Positions 10,886-21,878 of a stretch of DNA of 64,000 nt are shown here, one piece after another. The position numbers and the translations under genes were made by a program. Below the pieces are notes generated by a model. The model saw only the letters and a list, made by a program, of their open reading frames with translations. It ran no database searches and was not told where the DNA came from. Position 1 is the stretch's first letter; each line of letters opens with the position of its first letter. The DNA is from Aphrocallistes beatrix (lineage: Eukaryota > Porifera > Hexactinellida > Sceptrulophora > Aphrocallistidae), in assembly GCA_963281255.1 (NCBI GenBank), contig OY725490.1:1736001-1800000 (forward strand). Reading direction: 5' to 3'.

Positions 10886-11990
10886 AGCTAGAACACAGGC
10901 TGTAGTACAGCGTAACGAGGAGATGGAGGGAATGCTAGAAGCTGCACCAAGAGCCTTATCAACCTGGAATTGGAAGAAAGAGAGATATTGAGAATACAGA
11001 GACTAGAAGATCAGTATGAATGGATTCTCTCTGTCAACGCAAACGCCCGGGAAAGACCAAACTGTACACTCAACACATAATATAGTCACATAAGATACTC
11101 TCCCACAAACTTGAAATGGGAAGTAGAGACAAATCTCAAAGAAAGATCGAATATACTCACCCATATGCCGTCAGAGTAATCCCATGGAGTTCTGAAGTAG
11201 TTTGGTGGAGAGAAGGACGGCAGCCTAAGAGTCGGTGTTGATGGACGGCAGCCTAAGAGGCAGTCTACCAATCCAGAGTTTCTTGACAAGCTCAAGGCAG
11301 ACTGGAACAAGGAATTTCAAATGGAAACTGACGCCTGCGGATCATTGGTGGGAACAGTATTGGGACAGTGGAATTCATGATCAGTATTATGCTTAGTTTA
11401 TAACTTATTCAATAAACTATATTATTTCTCTATAGTATCTCCCACTTCACAGTTCTGTAAGTATCCATGAAAAAGTAACAGCCACAGAAGAGATCGATAT
11501 CAGGACTGGAGAAAGACGCCTCTTGGAAGGGAGAGGAAACTAACATCGAGTTACAGGGAACAACGTAGGAAGATACTCATCAACAGTGACAGATAGAGAG
11601 ACTAAAAATTGTCAATAAAAGCGGTAATAAAGTGATAAAGCTTGACGTTGAATTTCACAAGATATGGCATGACGCAATAGAAATGCATTATATATACTAT
11701 AGAATTAAAAAAGCGGGTCAAAATTATGAAATTTCAAGTAAAGCAATGTCCCGCCAAAATATCACTGGAGGTCTCTAGATTGAACAACTTTACCTGTACC
11801 TATATAAAGCCTAGCTCTATAGTCTTAATATGTCGTAAGACTTATACTCATTCATATTTCATAGGTCTTACTCTATTAGCTATTATATTCTAATCAGCTA
11901 ACACATTCCTTATTGCTGTCAGGGTAGCTATGTAAATCGAGTATCAATACAATAATTATAGCCAATAACACCTAAAACAGCAATGTAGCA
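10886..11990. repeat. 1.1-kb duplicated segment, copy 1 (LTR-like right half)
   Basis: Closely similar to 33222-34280. The right half (about 11455-11990) starts TGTAAGT, contains a TATATAAAG box near 11801 and ends CAATAACA, so it could be a solo LTR. It could equally be duplicated flanking DNA. In both copies decayed Furry coding sequence begins directly to its right. No internal retroelement genes are recognised in it. Confidence 0.4.
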
Positions 11991-12045
11991 GTGGCTCAGC
12001 AGCTGAGCAGGGTGCGAGTCTGAGTCGTGCCGCAGCAGCGACTGA

Positions 12046-13011
12046 ATGATCAGACAGGCCAGGTCCTGGATCTACGCGGGAGATCATAGGAATTCAGTGA
12101 ATGGCAGACAGACACCGACACATAAGAGCATTTCTCTCCTCTTCGTTCGGAGACTCCAGCACAGCGGTGAGCCAGCTGACCAGGTAGCCGCCTGGATCAA
12201 GTACCGCCGGGTCGAAGAGAGGCCCGCAGCAGGCCAGGAGGACATGGCCTCCAGGGACTCCAGTTCAGGAGGGACGGTTCCTCCTGCTGGAGCGACCTCC
12301 TGCTCCGACAGACGAGTCCACACGACGTCGTGAAGAACTGTACAGCTGAGTCCTACAATTGTCTCCCGTAGTAAAGGTGTGGATTGGTACTTTAGTGAAG
12401 GTGTGAAAGTGGTTCTAGAGGGGAGAGTCCCTGAGGCCTCCTCCTGCCAGTCCCGCTCCCCCATCTCCCAGAAGAGCTTGGCTGTCAGGGCTGAGAAGTG
12501 CGTCTTGATGTGCTTCCACTCAGCTCCAGCAGGAGAGGATGCGTGTTCTCCAGGTACCCGGACAGGAGGATCAGGTCTGGGAGGGAGCGGAGGGGACAGG
12601 GTGAAGCAGCGGTGGGACGCGTTCATCTGCAGAATACGTGCCAACTCTACTCGCATTCCAGAGCGCCGCTTCCGTCGTCTGACAGTCTCGTTCTTGTCCC
12701 CCGCCTCCTTCAGCACCGACTGCAGCTCCTCCAGGAAACTCAGGAATGCGCCCGGTGTATCTAGGATACGGGAAGGGTGAATGGAATGCACTACTGAGTT
12801 CGGGGAATGCTACGTTTCCGAGAGCGAAGACGACGCTCTTCTGCATCTCCGGCGTCTCTCTCTTGACCATGGGGATGATCCAGTGGAAGAGGTCTTGTGA
12901 CGTCATCACCACCTCCGAGACTCGCAGGAGTGACTGCCCTGACTCGAGAGGGGCTCCCTGGCAGAAGTCTGGTGGCAGGGGCGCCGCGAGTGGCAGAGAG
13001 GGCGCGGAGTG
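12046..13011 (-). pseudogene. Furry (FRY) gene fragment, copy I, downstream part
   Basis: GC-rich against its surroundings. The minus strand encodes segments typical of the Furry family of HEAT-repeat scaffold proteins, which act with NDR/LATS kinases in cell polarity and mitosis. The best stretch has a basic run ending in VRRRKRRSGMRVELARIL, preceded by a glutamate-rich EELQSVLKEAGDK helix. A second helix pair, IPMVKRETPEMQKSVVFALG, precedes it. A later THFSALTAKLF matches the family pattern HFSALVANI. The parts lie in different frames with no full-length frame, so it is decayed or contains unrecognised introns. It continues, across an insertion, at 18401. Confidence 0.7.
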
Positions 13012-13514
13012 CATATATTAAATACGTTCATCCGCATGCGGATAAGGCTTATCCGCATGCGGGTATCGCATGCGGAAACAAATAATTACTAAATTAAATC
13101 CTTTCAATATGTGTGGTATTCTACAGGTATTCATGACTTAAATCTCTTTTCGCACCAAGGAAATAGTTGTAAATTTAGCAATTAAATATACTGGTTCTCT
13201 TTCTGCAATCACCTATCTCATTAACTATCCACAAGGCTACACATTCTGTAACAATATATATATGATCATCAGGGTCGCCGCAACAAGGTGTCTTGGGTGT
13301 CTGAACACCCACTGCCTCAAAGGCAGGACATGATGCGGTGCTTGGATACCTACTAGGTTAGTTTACTGTATTCAAAGTTAACTGATAATGTATAGTCTTT
13401 GTGTGTCCAAATACACACTAAGTTAGTCGGTGACCACACCTCATAATCGTGGCGCGGGGCATGATCATCGCTTGGAACATGTATTGTAAAATGACATAGG
13501 TGGTATTCTGCGCA

Positions 13515-14111
13515 GGGAGTCCGACAATTCGCAACAGACAACTCGCAACACCGACAATTCGCAACGTGAAGACTCATAAATATTTTGATTAATTAGTTTC
13601 AATCATAAGTTTTCCTTTAAATTGGTTTCATTAGATGAGTACAACAACCTGAAATGAAAATGTGAAATGAAAACATCAAGGTGTATTATGTAGACCATAA
13701 TTAATCAAAAAGATCGTGATTGTCGTCAAAATACTCTATTTTTTGAACTCAAACACATTTTATTATGGCAGAAGTACACCACCCGTCTTTCAGACTAACC
13801 AGGTCTCAGAGATGTGCAGAGAAGCTAATCGAGGGAGGGTACATTTATGGGAAACAGAGAAGAATTGTTAATAAATAGTTAAATACTTGACTTCGCTTAT
13901 TAAAAGGAATAATAAAGTAGTATATTTTATGAGGATAGTCATGTTGCGAATTATCGTACATAATATACTTTGATGTTTTCATTTCACAGAGGTTGTTGTA
14001 CCCATCTAATAAAACCAATTTAAAGGAAACTTATAATTGAAACTAATTAATCAAAATGTTCATAAGTCTTCACGTTGCGAATTGTCGGTGTTGTGAGTTG
14101 TCGGACTCCCT
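13515..14111. repeat. Foldback element, ~600 bp with ~170-bp arms
   Basis: The left arm (13515-13691) starts GGGAGTCCGACAATTCGCAA and the right arm (13958-14111) is its inverted partner, ending TTGTCGGACTCCC. Motif CGACAATTCGCAAC is repeated within the arm. The loop of ~270 bp has no gene. It is nested in the 5.4-kb insertion. Confidence 0.75.
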
Positions 14112-14463
14112 TCTGCTCAAATGCCCGTCTTATTAAGTGGTCAATTGGCCATTAATGATGTTCGACTGTAAGAGAGCTGATGTAGTAGTAAAATTCAAAA
14201 TATGAACTATAATTCGAAATACCTACAACCAAGGGCACGCACTGATTGAACTTGGGCGCATGGTTATTTTTTCTAAGCAAATGTGCTGTTCATTGTGAAA
14301 TATGCTGTTTATTGCTGTTTATAACTAAAACCTAGACGGGACGGGAAGGGGATAAGCCTGGATATCCTATGTTTCGACTAAAATCGTAGTATCATAGCTT
14401 CACATTTAATAAAGGAGATACACTTCTAAGAGCAAGATCCAGATTTCATGCCTTCCTGTCGTA

Positions 14464-15372
14464 GTAATGTTCTGCGCCAAGTAAGAATATCCCTACTTGG
14501 TGCAACAGAGTTGGAGTTTTTGAAATATTCCTACTTAGTACTGCACAAAGTAGGAATTACATTTACAGTCGAACCTACTATAACGGCCACGGTCACCTGC
14601 TCAACGCGGCCATCGGTCACCCGTTTGTAGTCTCTTACTGCCCCTAAAACTGTGTATAACGGCTATCACCTTTTTCACCTTTTTATGTGTTCATTACAGG
14701 ACTTGTTACGAACGATAAACAAGTTCCATGTAATTACTTCAAGAAACAGATTTCTAAAAACTTATTTATTGCACTACGTTGATACTTTTTGGGGATTAAG
14801 ACAAACACCCGTGTATAACGGCCAATTTTGTCCAGTCCCTTGGGTGATCTTTATATACAGGTTCCACTGTATTTACAATTTATTTTAACTCGAATAATTA
14901 TTGTTAAGAGTGACATTATCAGCTTTGTGTCATTAGTCGCCATCTTATATAATGATCAATGACCTATGTTAAGTTGCACAGGATTATATTTACATGGAAA
15001 TAAAGAATTTGATTTGAGTCTCAAAGATGGGAAATTTTGAATGCGTAACTAAATAATTAAAAAAAGCACCGTAGAGATGGATGTAATCTTATTCTGTTAA
15101 TTAAATTGTATTTTTTTCGGTAACATCATTTTGGCAACCAATGGAATGAATGGAATCTATTTGCCAAATAATGGTACATCCGTTTCTCTACACTTTAGCT
15201 GCATGATTTTCAAAAGATATTTCCAAAAATTTGTTCACCTTAACAGTATTTGAATGAAATATATTCCTATTTTCTACTTTGCGCAGCGCTAAATGGAAAT
15301 ATTTCAAAAAATAAATTATTCCAACTTTGTTTCGCCAAGCAGGAACTCTTACTTGGCGCAGAACGTAATACA
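14464..15372. repeat. Inverted-repeat element with arms at 14464-14575 and 15258-15372
   Basis: The arms share TTCTGCGCCAAGTAAGA and a second CTGCRCAAAGTAG motif in inverted orientation, about 700 bp apart. A TACAGT-type miniature element (14564-14872) lies within or abuts the left arm. A related solo motif sits at 61055-61090. Confidence 0.6.
14564..14872. repeat. pogo/mariner-like miniature element (CTATAACGGCC family)
   Basis: The left end is TACAGTCGAACCTACTATAA and the right end reads AATACAGTGGAACCTGTATA on the minus strand. Internal echoes of GTGTATAACGGC. Nested in the larger inverted repeat. Confidence 0.6.
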
Positions 15373-15860
15373 ATCTACGTACATTATAATGTTGTTGCAA
15401 TGCTTAAATTAAACATATGAATATCTGCAAATCACTGCGTACATATGTATGCATGAGAAGTTTAGAATAGAAACGTCGCCATAGGAGAGGAGGGTGTCGT
15501 AAAAGGAGGACAATGCCACTCCCTGGAAATTTTTAAGTTCCTCCTGGTATTAATTTCATAAATGTCTTTTACTCGTAATTGATCTATGAGAATAAGGTTT
15601 TGTCTAAGGATAAGGTCATTGATATGCGATTCATCCCTCCCATCCTCGGTTTAATGTTGTTTCAGAATGTATTCATACTCCTATTAGGATTTAATCAACT
15701 AAGTTCTGTGATAAATTTTTGCATTTATATACATAGACTAAATCAGGAAGAATTTGACATTATGAAACAATGTTGTCAGCTTTCTGGGCTTACAACGCAT
15801 CCCCAGGTCCGACTTAAAGCATCCTCATACTAAAAGCTTGGTGTTGTGACCAAAAGATTA

Positions 15861-16032
15861 TTTAGGAGCACGAGACGCTCCTTTAGGCGTATAATTTTAA
15901 GCCCGAAAGTGTTTAGGAGCGTGAAAATTTAGAATATTACTCAATTTACCCTGTATTATAATGTTATTTATCCATTTAGGGGTATGAAAATGTATGGGAT
16001 TGGGATTAGGAGCGTATCTCTGGAGGTCTGTA
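15861..16032. repeat. AGGAGCG miniature repeat, copy 1
   Basis: About 170 bp, closely similar to 55656-55818: GAGACGCTCCTTTAGGCGTA at the left, and the direct motif TTAGGAGCG three times, ending AGGAGCGTATCTCTGGAG. No coding capacity. Confidence 0.6.
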
Positions 16033-16351
16033 TAATACCTTGGTTGTGACCCGTCATAGGATTTATTTCGTGGTGTTCCTCTCCCTGGTTAATCATTCTG
16101 CTCCAGTTTGAGGAAATTTTTAGAACAGATTGAGTTCACCACGTTCGAAACGAAAATAACTTTCACCACCTAACTTCAACTCCACTAGCGTTCGTTCAGT
16201 TCAGTTTGTTCAGTTTGTTCACCTCTGGACTGTGTCGCCCCGCCCGCGCGAAGATGTCGGAAGATCTTCGTGGTTATTAAGGGCAACAAGCAGACATGAG
16301 TCCACGATGGATGTCTGGAATTAGCACCCTTAATGATCTATTTCTATATTA

Positions 16352-16883
16352 TGAGGGTCACTCGATAAGTTTTGAGCCTGGAGTAGTCGCTTCCATTTGA
16401 TTGTGTTGAAAATTCCTAGGATTATTCATCTACCTATTATTACTTGCACCTTTGGCTTTGAGTTAGATTGGACAAGTTTCTAAAATATTATGCCACATAT
16501 AATGGAGTGTCCTTGTGGACTCCGACACATTTGCAAGCCAATTCCTATGGAATTTTATTTATTCTCTTTATGGAAAAATGATAGTTGGGAACAAACTTTT
16601 GATAATTCAATATTATCAATGATGCGATATATTCACAATCCGGGGGGATTCTATAAATAAATGTTCAAAGATATCCCAATTCAACACTTGTGTTTGTGTT
16701 TTTATATATGCTAATACAAAATATATTAGACAATTTCTTCATCACAATATTTTAGAAACTTGTCCGATTGAAATCAAACTCAAAGTCAATGATAATAATA
16801 GGTAGGTGAATAATCCTAGAAATTTTCAACAAAATCAAACAGAAGCAACTACTCTAGGCTCAAAACATATTGAATGACCCTCA
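16352..16883. repeat. Tc1/mariner-type non-autonomous element, 532 bp
   Basis: It begins TGAGGGTCACTCGATAAGTT and ends with the inverted ATTGAATGACCCTCA, flanked by TA on both sides. The inverted repeats extend ~170 bp inward (TTTTAGAAACTTGTCC-type sequence at both inner ends). The GGTCA..AATAAGTTTTGAGCC terminus is characteristic of mariner-like elements. The interior (~180 bp) carries no transposase. Confidence 0.8.
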
Positions 16884-17089
16884 TATGAATAAATATTTAT
16901 AATTATTCAGTCCAGTTCACGTTCAACTGCCGTTCGACAACCGCTGGTGTTCGTTCAGTTCGTTCAGTGTAAATCTCTTAAGAGTCTTGCGTTCAGTGCT
17001 GATCCCCTTCCCGTCCCTTCTAGTTTTAGTTGCAACCAATTTTCAGATATCCTGAAATAAGAAGCACATAATCTAAGAGGCAATCAGTG

Positions 17090-17350
17090 CATGCGCTAAG
17101 GTTTTTTAATGGATCTGGAAAAGACTCAAAATGACAACAGCATAGAAAAATAGAATAAGTCAATGATGGTGAGGAGAAAATATAATACAAATCTCCTCGG
17201 AATGATCAGAAAAATGATCAGGGTAAAAGGTTCATAATCTCCCAACCGATCATTCAAAAAAAAGGATCTGACTTCATTCCATTGTCAAAATAGAATCGCG
17301 ATCGTGATCCAAGCGGTCAATGATCGCGTGATCCTAATGCCCTAAAGATT
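17090..17350. repeat. GATC-rich repeat with TAGGGCATTAGGATC end
   Basis: It shares GATCCTAATGCCCTA and repeated AAAAGGATC/CGATC words with 25143-25591. Only the right end is clear here. Non-coding. Confidence 0.45.
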
Positions 17351-18400
17351 ATTGGTAGAGCCAGGGCCTCACCAACTCTACTTGAGCCTGTCATGAAAAA
17401 AATGGTCCTGGTTAAATTTTCTATCTTTTAATTACGTACACTAGAGTAGTCCTCTCCTCATAGGATGTGATGACATTACAATCACTCTAGGAGGTCTCTA
17501 TTAATAGGGAATCTATTCAATACTTTCCAATTGGCCGTTTTTGACTGGACGGTTTTTGCATTCTTCTGTTGAGATAAGTTTTATTCTGTCCACTTTTTTG
17601 ATTCTACAAGTATGTAGAAGTTTTACTATTGCGTCCCGCCATTTCCCGCAAACAGCTGCGCCCGCTTTTATCATGGCTCAAGTTGGCATTGTTCATGTTA
17701 AAAAAAATGTCTGTCGGTAGACCGATAGTGCAGTTGACTTGGTATGTGAGATATGAATATTGTAATACATCGAGACTACTAAATTTTTGAAAACAATTTC
17801 GCAGCTTACGGAGATACATACATATGGACGGATGTGGTACACCATCCTTGCCATAGGGGAATTTTCTGCAGAAACTGCACTAAAAATGGTCCACTGGACT
17901 AGATTTGGCAGCTAAAACTGGTCAGGGTGACCAAATTTAGCCAGGGGGACCAATTTTGACTGCAAAAACTGGTCCACCGTACCACTTTTGGCCTGATAAG
18001 CCTACCCTCATCTATAACCAGTGCCGTCGGAAGCTCCTCAAATTGTTGCTTCCAAGGCCGCCTTGCCTACCCATTAACCTCCCCCAGCCGCACCTCTGCA
18101 TACCTACTAACCTTCCCAGACCTACCTATCAGATGCTTCATCAAAAGTGGGGAGGCCATGGCCGCCCCATTTCTGAAAGCTTTGTCCATAACTACTCTAG
18201 GGACGTTTAATTTGTTCCATGACCTTGCTAACTATATATGTGTCACTTTTAATTCAATTTATTTTATTATTACTTGATTTTCATTCTCGCAATTCGCATG
18301 CGATATCCGCATGCGAATAAACCTAATCCGCATGCGGATGAACGTATATCCGCATGCGGATAAGCCTTATCCGCATGCGGATGAACGTTTTTAATAGCTC

Positions 18401-18846
18401 CGGAGTGTCCCGGGAGGATGGAGCGGCGATGAGGATGTAGTTCTGGAAGAGGACACGTCGTGGGGGGTCCAGCAGCTTCCGGGAGCGGTGCGTGGACCCC
18501 GACACACTGGGAAGTGGCAGACTCGCGTTGAACCTGTCAGACAGAGGTGTGAAATACCAGTCGTACCGAACCGTCTCCAGGATAGAGGGCGGTACCTGGG
18601 GTACATGGCGGAGTAGAGGCTGAGGAGGCGCCTGGAGAGGGAAACGGCGGAGGCGCAGTAGGCAGGAAGAAGAGGTACTGAGTCCAACTCTTTTCCCCGA
18701 CACCTTCTGCGGCATCCTGTCCGAGAACCATTCGATGTTGATGAGGACACCGCGGACCGTGTGTCGCTCCTCGGCGCACAGCTGTCTCAGGTAGCCCTAC
18801 CTCAGCTCCGACCCCGCCTTGTCTATCAGCAGACGCTCTCCTCATC
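18401..18846 (-). pseudogene. Furry (FRY) gene fragment, copy I, middle part
   Basis: Continuation of the fragment at 12046-13011 on the far side of the 5.4-kb insertion. It is colinear with copy II (34690-35085). On the minus strand short segments such as AEERHTVRGVLINIEWFS and TPHDV...FQNY are readable but lie in different frames. It ends in the hexamer microsatellite at 18847. Interpreted as decayed host-gene sequence. Confidence 0.65.
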
Positions 18847-19127
18847 TGAACACAAACAAACACAAACATAAACACAAACACAAACATAAACATAAACACA
18901 AACATAAACACAAACATAAACATAAACACAAACATAAACATAAACACAAACATAAACACAAACATAAACATAAACATAAACACAAACATAAACATAAACA
19001 TAAACATAAACATAAACACAAACATAAACACAAACATAAAAATAAACACAAACATAAACATAAACACAAACATAAACACAAACATAAACATAAACATAAA
19101 CATAAACATAAACATAAACATAAACAT
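18847..19127. repeat. (AAACAY)n hexanucleotide microsatellite, ~280 bp
   Basis: AAACAC and AAACAT units alternate irregularly, with one AAAAAT interruption. In Furry copy II the same site (35089-35108) has only about 20 bases, so the array has expanded here or collapsed there. All six frames are open, so the HKHK-, CLCL- and MFMF-type frames are artefacts. Confidence 0.95.
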
Positions 19128-19261
19128 GAGAAAGAGAGTGAAGCATTGTCGTAACAAGGCAATGCTACTAACTCCTACAGTATGCCTCATTCATACACTG
19201 AGAGGACTAATGGCGTATGTGGTTCTAACTGTGCAATGTCTCCTCTATCCTAACAGTCGGA

Positions 19262-20045
19262 CGTACGCTTGTTTTCGGGAATGACGGCTGTCAGCTGCAG
19301 GGCACCTTCAGCATCTCGAAGTTCTTCTTGTGCGTGGAGTGTCGGTTGGAGCAGATGAGGACAGTCCCAGCGCCTCCACTGTCTGAGCGTCAGCAGCTTC
19401 CCGTGCGGGGGCGTAGGGCTCGAGGGGACTTGTCTCGAGCAGTGCGTGAGGAGCAGCGTGAGCTTCTTGAGTCCATGTCCAGGAAGAGCGGACAGATGCT
19501 CGGATCTCCTTCAGAATGAAGCTCACCTTCCCTGAGGACAGTGTTAGTGGACCAGGGATGCAGACTTAACAGCAAATCCATTCCTTAAGATGGAGAGTTA
19601 CGCTAGAATTCTACGGGAGCAGTCCTACCATTGAAGATGTCGGGGCGCACGGACGGGTTGTATCCTAGCAAAGCCTGCATGGCGGAGAATGCCACTCGGT
19701 TGAGGTCTTGGTCGCAGTGTATGGTGCAGCGGGACAGGAACTCCGCCAGTTCGTCCGTCCGAACCCTTCAGACGCACACCTCGAATCGCCGCGACACAGC
19801 GCAGCAGCTCCACTTGTACTTCCTCTCTGACGTCATCACCTCCTCGGGGTTCTTCAGGGACTACGTGGCACGCGTAAGGACACAGTCACACCTCAACCCG
19901 CCGCTTACCTGCGTGTTGGTGGCAGCAGTGGCTTCCCCACGGAGTTGTCCAGGTGGTGCAGGATCAGTCCAGCGCCCGCCGGACTCCGGACAGTACTGTG
20001 TAGCCAGATCTGCCCGACCAGCTGGTCCGTGAGGATGTGCGTGAG
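19262..20045 (-). pseudogene. Furry (FRY) gene fragment, copy I, upstream part
   Basis: On the minus strand, from high to low coordinates: an exon-like segment containing DQLVGQIWLHST with a donor GTAAGC at 19908; a segment NPEEVMTSE followed in another frame by VQVELLRCVAAIRG; DELAEFLSRCTIHCDQDL and NRVAFSAMQALLGYNPSVRP, with a donor GTAGGA after 19630; then ILKEIRA and VEALGL. The order and the words (xELxxFLxRxTxHxDxxL, LREIRALF, EGFALV) are those of Furry. The frame changes within segments, so this looks like a pseudogene, although intact exons interrupted by assembly errors cannot be excluded. Confidence 0.75.
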
Positions 20046-20659
20046 CTAATATGGTGAAGTGTCTTGATTTCATCCTTCATGTGATTAGCATACTTTCGTG
20101 AGAGTTTAAAGAACATACATTATGGAATCAAAATAGTAGATAGGAATTCTGGTTTCAGTGACAGAGCAATTGAATACTTCTATTTGATAAGTATACAGTG
20201 ATTAGTGGAGACTAGAAATTAGGATAGATTAGACAAATAAACTTTATCTAACATTTTTACTGTTTTGTTATAACTACCACATTGTAAATGGAATCGGGAA
20301 AAACTTTCAGGACTCGAGTTGACGCAAATTTAAAATAAAAAACTTAAATTCCTTCTCTGATGAGAAAATTTTCGATCGCGACAAAAGTAAACAATTATTA
20401 GTTGTAATTATTAAGTAAATATTAAACAATAAGCACGGCAGCAGTATTGCTTGCATTCCGCAGTTTCAAAGCCTAATTATTAGGATCAGTTGAGCAAAAT
20501 ATATTTTCAATTTGGAATATACAAGTTTGAACTTAGAAAGGGTAGACATATCACTAACAAAAAATAACTATAAAGCAACAATAATTCAATATATTAGTTG
20601 GAGCATATAGAAAAAGCAATCAAATCAAATCTTCTAGGCGTTGAGGGAGAAAAATAGCA
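20046..20659 (-). other. 3' flank of NHL gene 2
   Basis: It aligns with the 3' flanks of genes 1, 3, 4 and 5. The junction with Furry sequence (GTGAGCTAATATGGTGAAGT, 20040-20059) recurs at 36725-36740, showing that Furry copies I and II sit at the same place in the repeat unit. No gene. Confidence 0.5.
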
Positions 20660-21868
20660 TTAATATTTCTGAAAGCAACCATCATTATTATAGTTCACAC
20701 AAATAATAGAATCACTATTGTCTAGTGCTATACCAGATACGCATATGAGATGTCCTCTACCTAATGAGTGCTTAAGGACTCCATTAGGAGAGAAAATACG
20801 GATTTCTGAAGTTTTGGGGTTTGATTGGTCAGAAATAAGAAAGTTTCCTTTGGAATCCAAAGTGAAAAACAAGGCTCCATTCATTGGCTGTCTCTGTCCA
20901 GTTAGCTGAATTGTTCTCTGAAGTTGACATTCTTTGCTATAGCAGTATATCTCATTATGATCTCGAGATAATATGAAAATAGAATTAGAATAAATCTTAA
21001 TGTCACTTGGACGAATTATTTCTTGAAAAGCAAACATTTTTGCATATTTTAGATTTGAATCAAATATTTGAATTCGCTGGTAGGTAAAATCACACACATA
21101 TACTAATCCATCTTCATAACACAAACTTCTTATAATATCAAAACAACCTGGTGTATTACCTCGTGATCCTGTTTTCTTCAAGAACTTTCCGGATTTATCG
21201 AACTTGAGCAAATAACTCTCTTCATCAGTGACAAACAATTCCTTCTCAGATAAACAAATACCACGAGGCGATTTCAGCTGATCATGTGTGAATGATCTCA
21301 GAAATTCTCCGTTTAAACTCAACACTTGTATGCGATGGTTGCTGAAATCTGCGATATAAACTTCATTCACTTTGTCATCAATAGCTATTCCTTTAGGATT
21401 TTGAAACTCTTCATTCTCAGTACCTGTTGAGCAACTCTTTAGTATCGGATTCTCCCTCCCGACATATTCAGGAATTAACTCAATCAGATCTGTTTCTTCT
21501 ATAGCTTTCAGAATTCGTTCAGAACAACAACGAAACTCAACCAAATTCAAATTTCCAACAGATACCTTCAACTCTTCTTTTGCTTTCGTTTCAGCGTCGA
21601 AAGATGATTTTATCAAATCGAGATTTAACAAATTGCTGGTCATTGGTGCGAGTGCATTCTCTTTAGCAATTCTCAATTGTTGGATGGCTTCCTCTAACTC
21701 TAAATTCTTGTCGTGTGCTGTCTTCATAGCTGTCAGTTGAGACAACAAATCGTGTCTTCGCTTATTTAAAGCCTGAAATAATTCATCAAATGTTTGAGTA
21801 ATGACTCTGTACAAAACTTCGAACTGTGCATCGAAATTAATTTCTCTCCCAACTCTAGCTTCAGCCAT
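20660..21868 (-). CDS. NHL gene 2: coiled-coil/six-blade NHL protein
   Basis: 402 aa from the conserved ATG of MAEARVGREINFDAQ; the codons just before it (TTG TAT ACA) are taken as 5' UTR. It has the same layout as gene 1: coiled coil, then NHL propeller, no RING or B-box. It lacks two residues in the SNLLGENL segment near 80 (reads SNLLNLDLIK), a feature shared with gene 5. Blade-edge residues differ: YIADF instead of YIADN, VCDFT, VNYNND. A mutation has changed the usual CYNKE to CYSKE. Frame intact, probably functional. Confidence 0.9.
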   Translation of the reverse strand: MAEARVGREINFDAQFEVLYRVITQTFDELFQALNKRRHDLLSQLTAMKTAHDKNLELEEAIQQLRIAKENALAPMTSNLLNLDLIKSSFDAETKAKEELKVSVGNLNLVEFRCCSERILKAIEETDLIELIPEYVGRENPILKSCSTGTENEEFQNPKGIAIDDKVNEVYIADFSNHRIQVLSLNGEFLRSFTHDQLKSPRGICLSEKELFVTDEESYLLKFDKSGKFLKKTGSRGNTPGCFDIIRSLCYEDGLVYVCDFTYQRIQIFDSNLKYAKMFAFQEIIRPSDIKIYSNSIFILSRDHNEIYCYSKECQLQRTIQLTGQRQPMNGALFFTLDSKGNFLISDQSNPKTSEIRIFSPNGVLKHSLGRGHLICVSGIALDNSDSIICVNYNNDGCFQKY

Positions 21869-21878
21869 TGTATACAAT

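Larger units (their letters stand above)
13012..18400. mobile_element. 5.4-kb TIR element inserted in the Furry fragment
   Basis: Comparison with the uninterrupted Furry copy II (near 34678-34695) shows an insertion bracketed by CGGAGTG on both sides (13005-13011 and 18401-18407), a likely 7-bp (or mutated 8-bp) target duplication. The ends are inverted repeats: ATTAAATACGTTCATCCGCA at the left, ATTAAAAACGTTCATCCGCA at the right on the minus strand. They contain iterated palindromes CCGCATGCGG, three at the left and more at the right. No transposase frame is visible inside. The interior is a mosaic of smaller elements. The superfamily is unknown. Confidence 0.7.

Noticed and set aside
11455-11990. 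Definite solo LTR
   Set aside because: TG...CA-type ends and a TATA box are suggestive, but the second copy lies in a larger duplicated block, so an independent insertion cannot be shown and no target duplication was found.
12046-12791. Intact plus-strand proteins over the GC-rich Furry fragment
   Set aside because: The minus strand carries the Furry-like words; plus-strand frames are high-GC shadows.
18819-19190. Open frames of HKHK, CLCL or MFMF repeats on both strands
   Set aside because: Artefacts of the AAACAY hexamer microsatellite; every frame is open and the length is not conserved in copy II.
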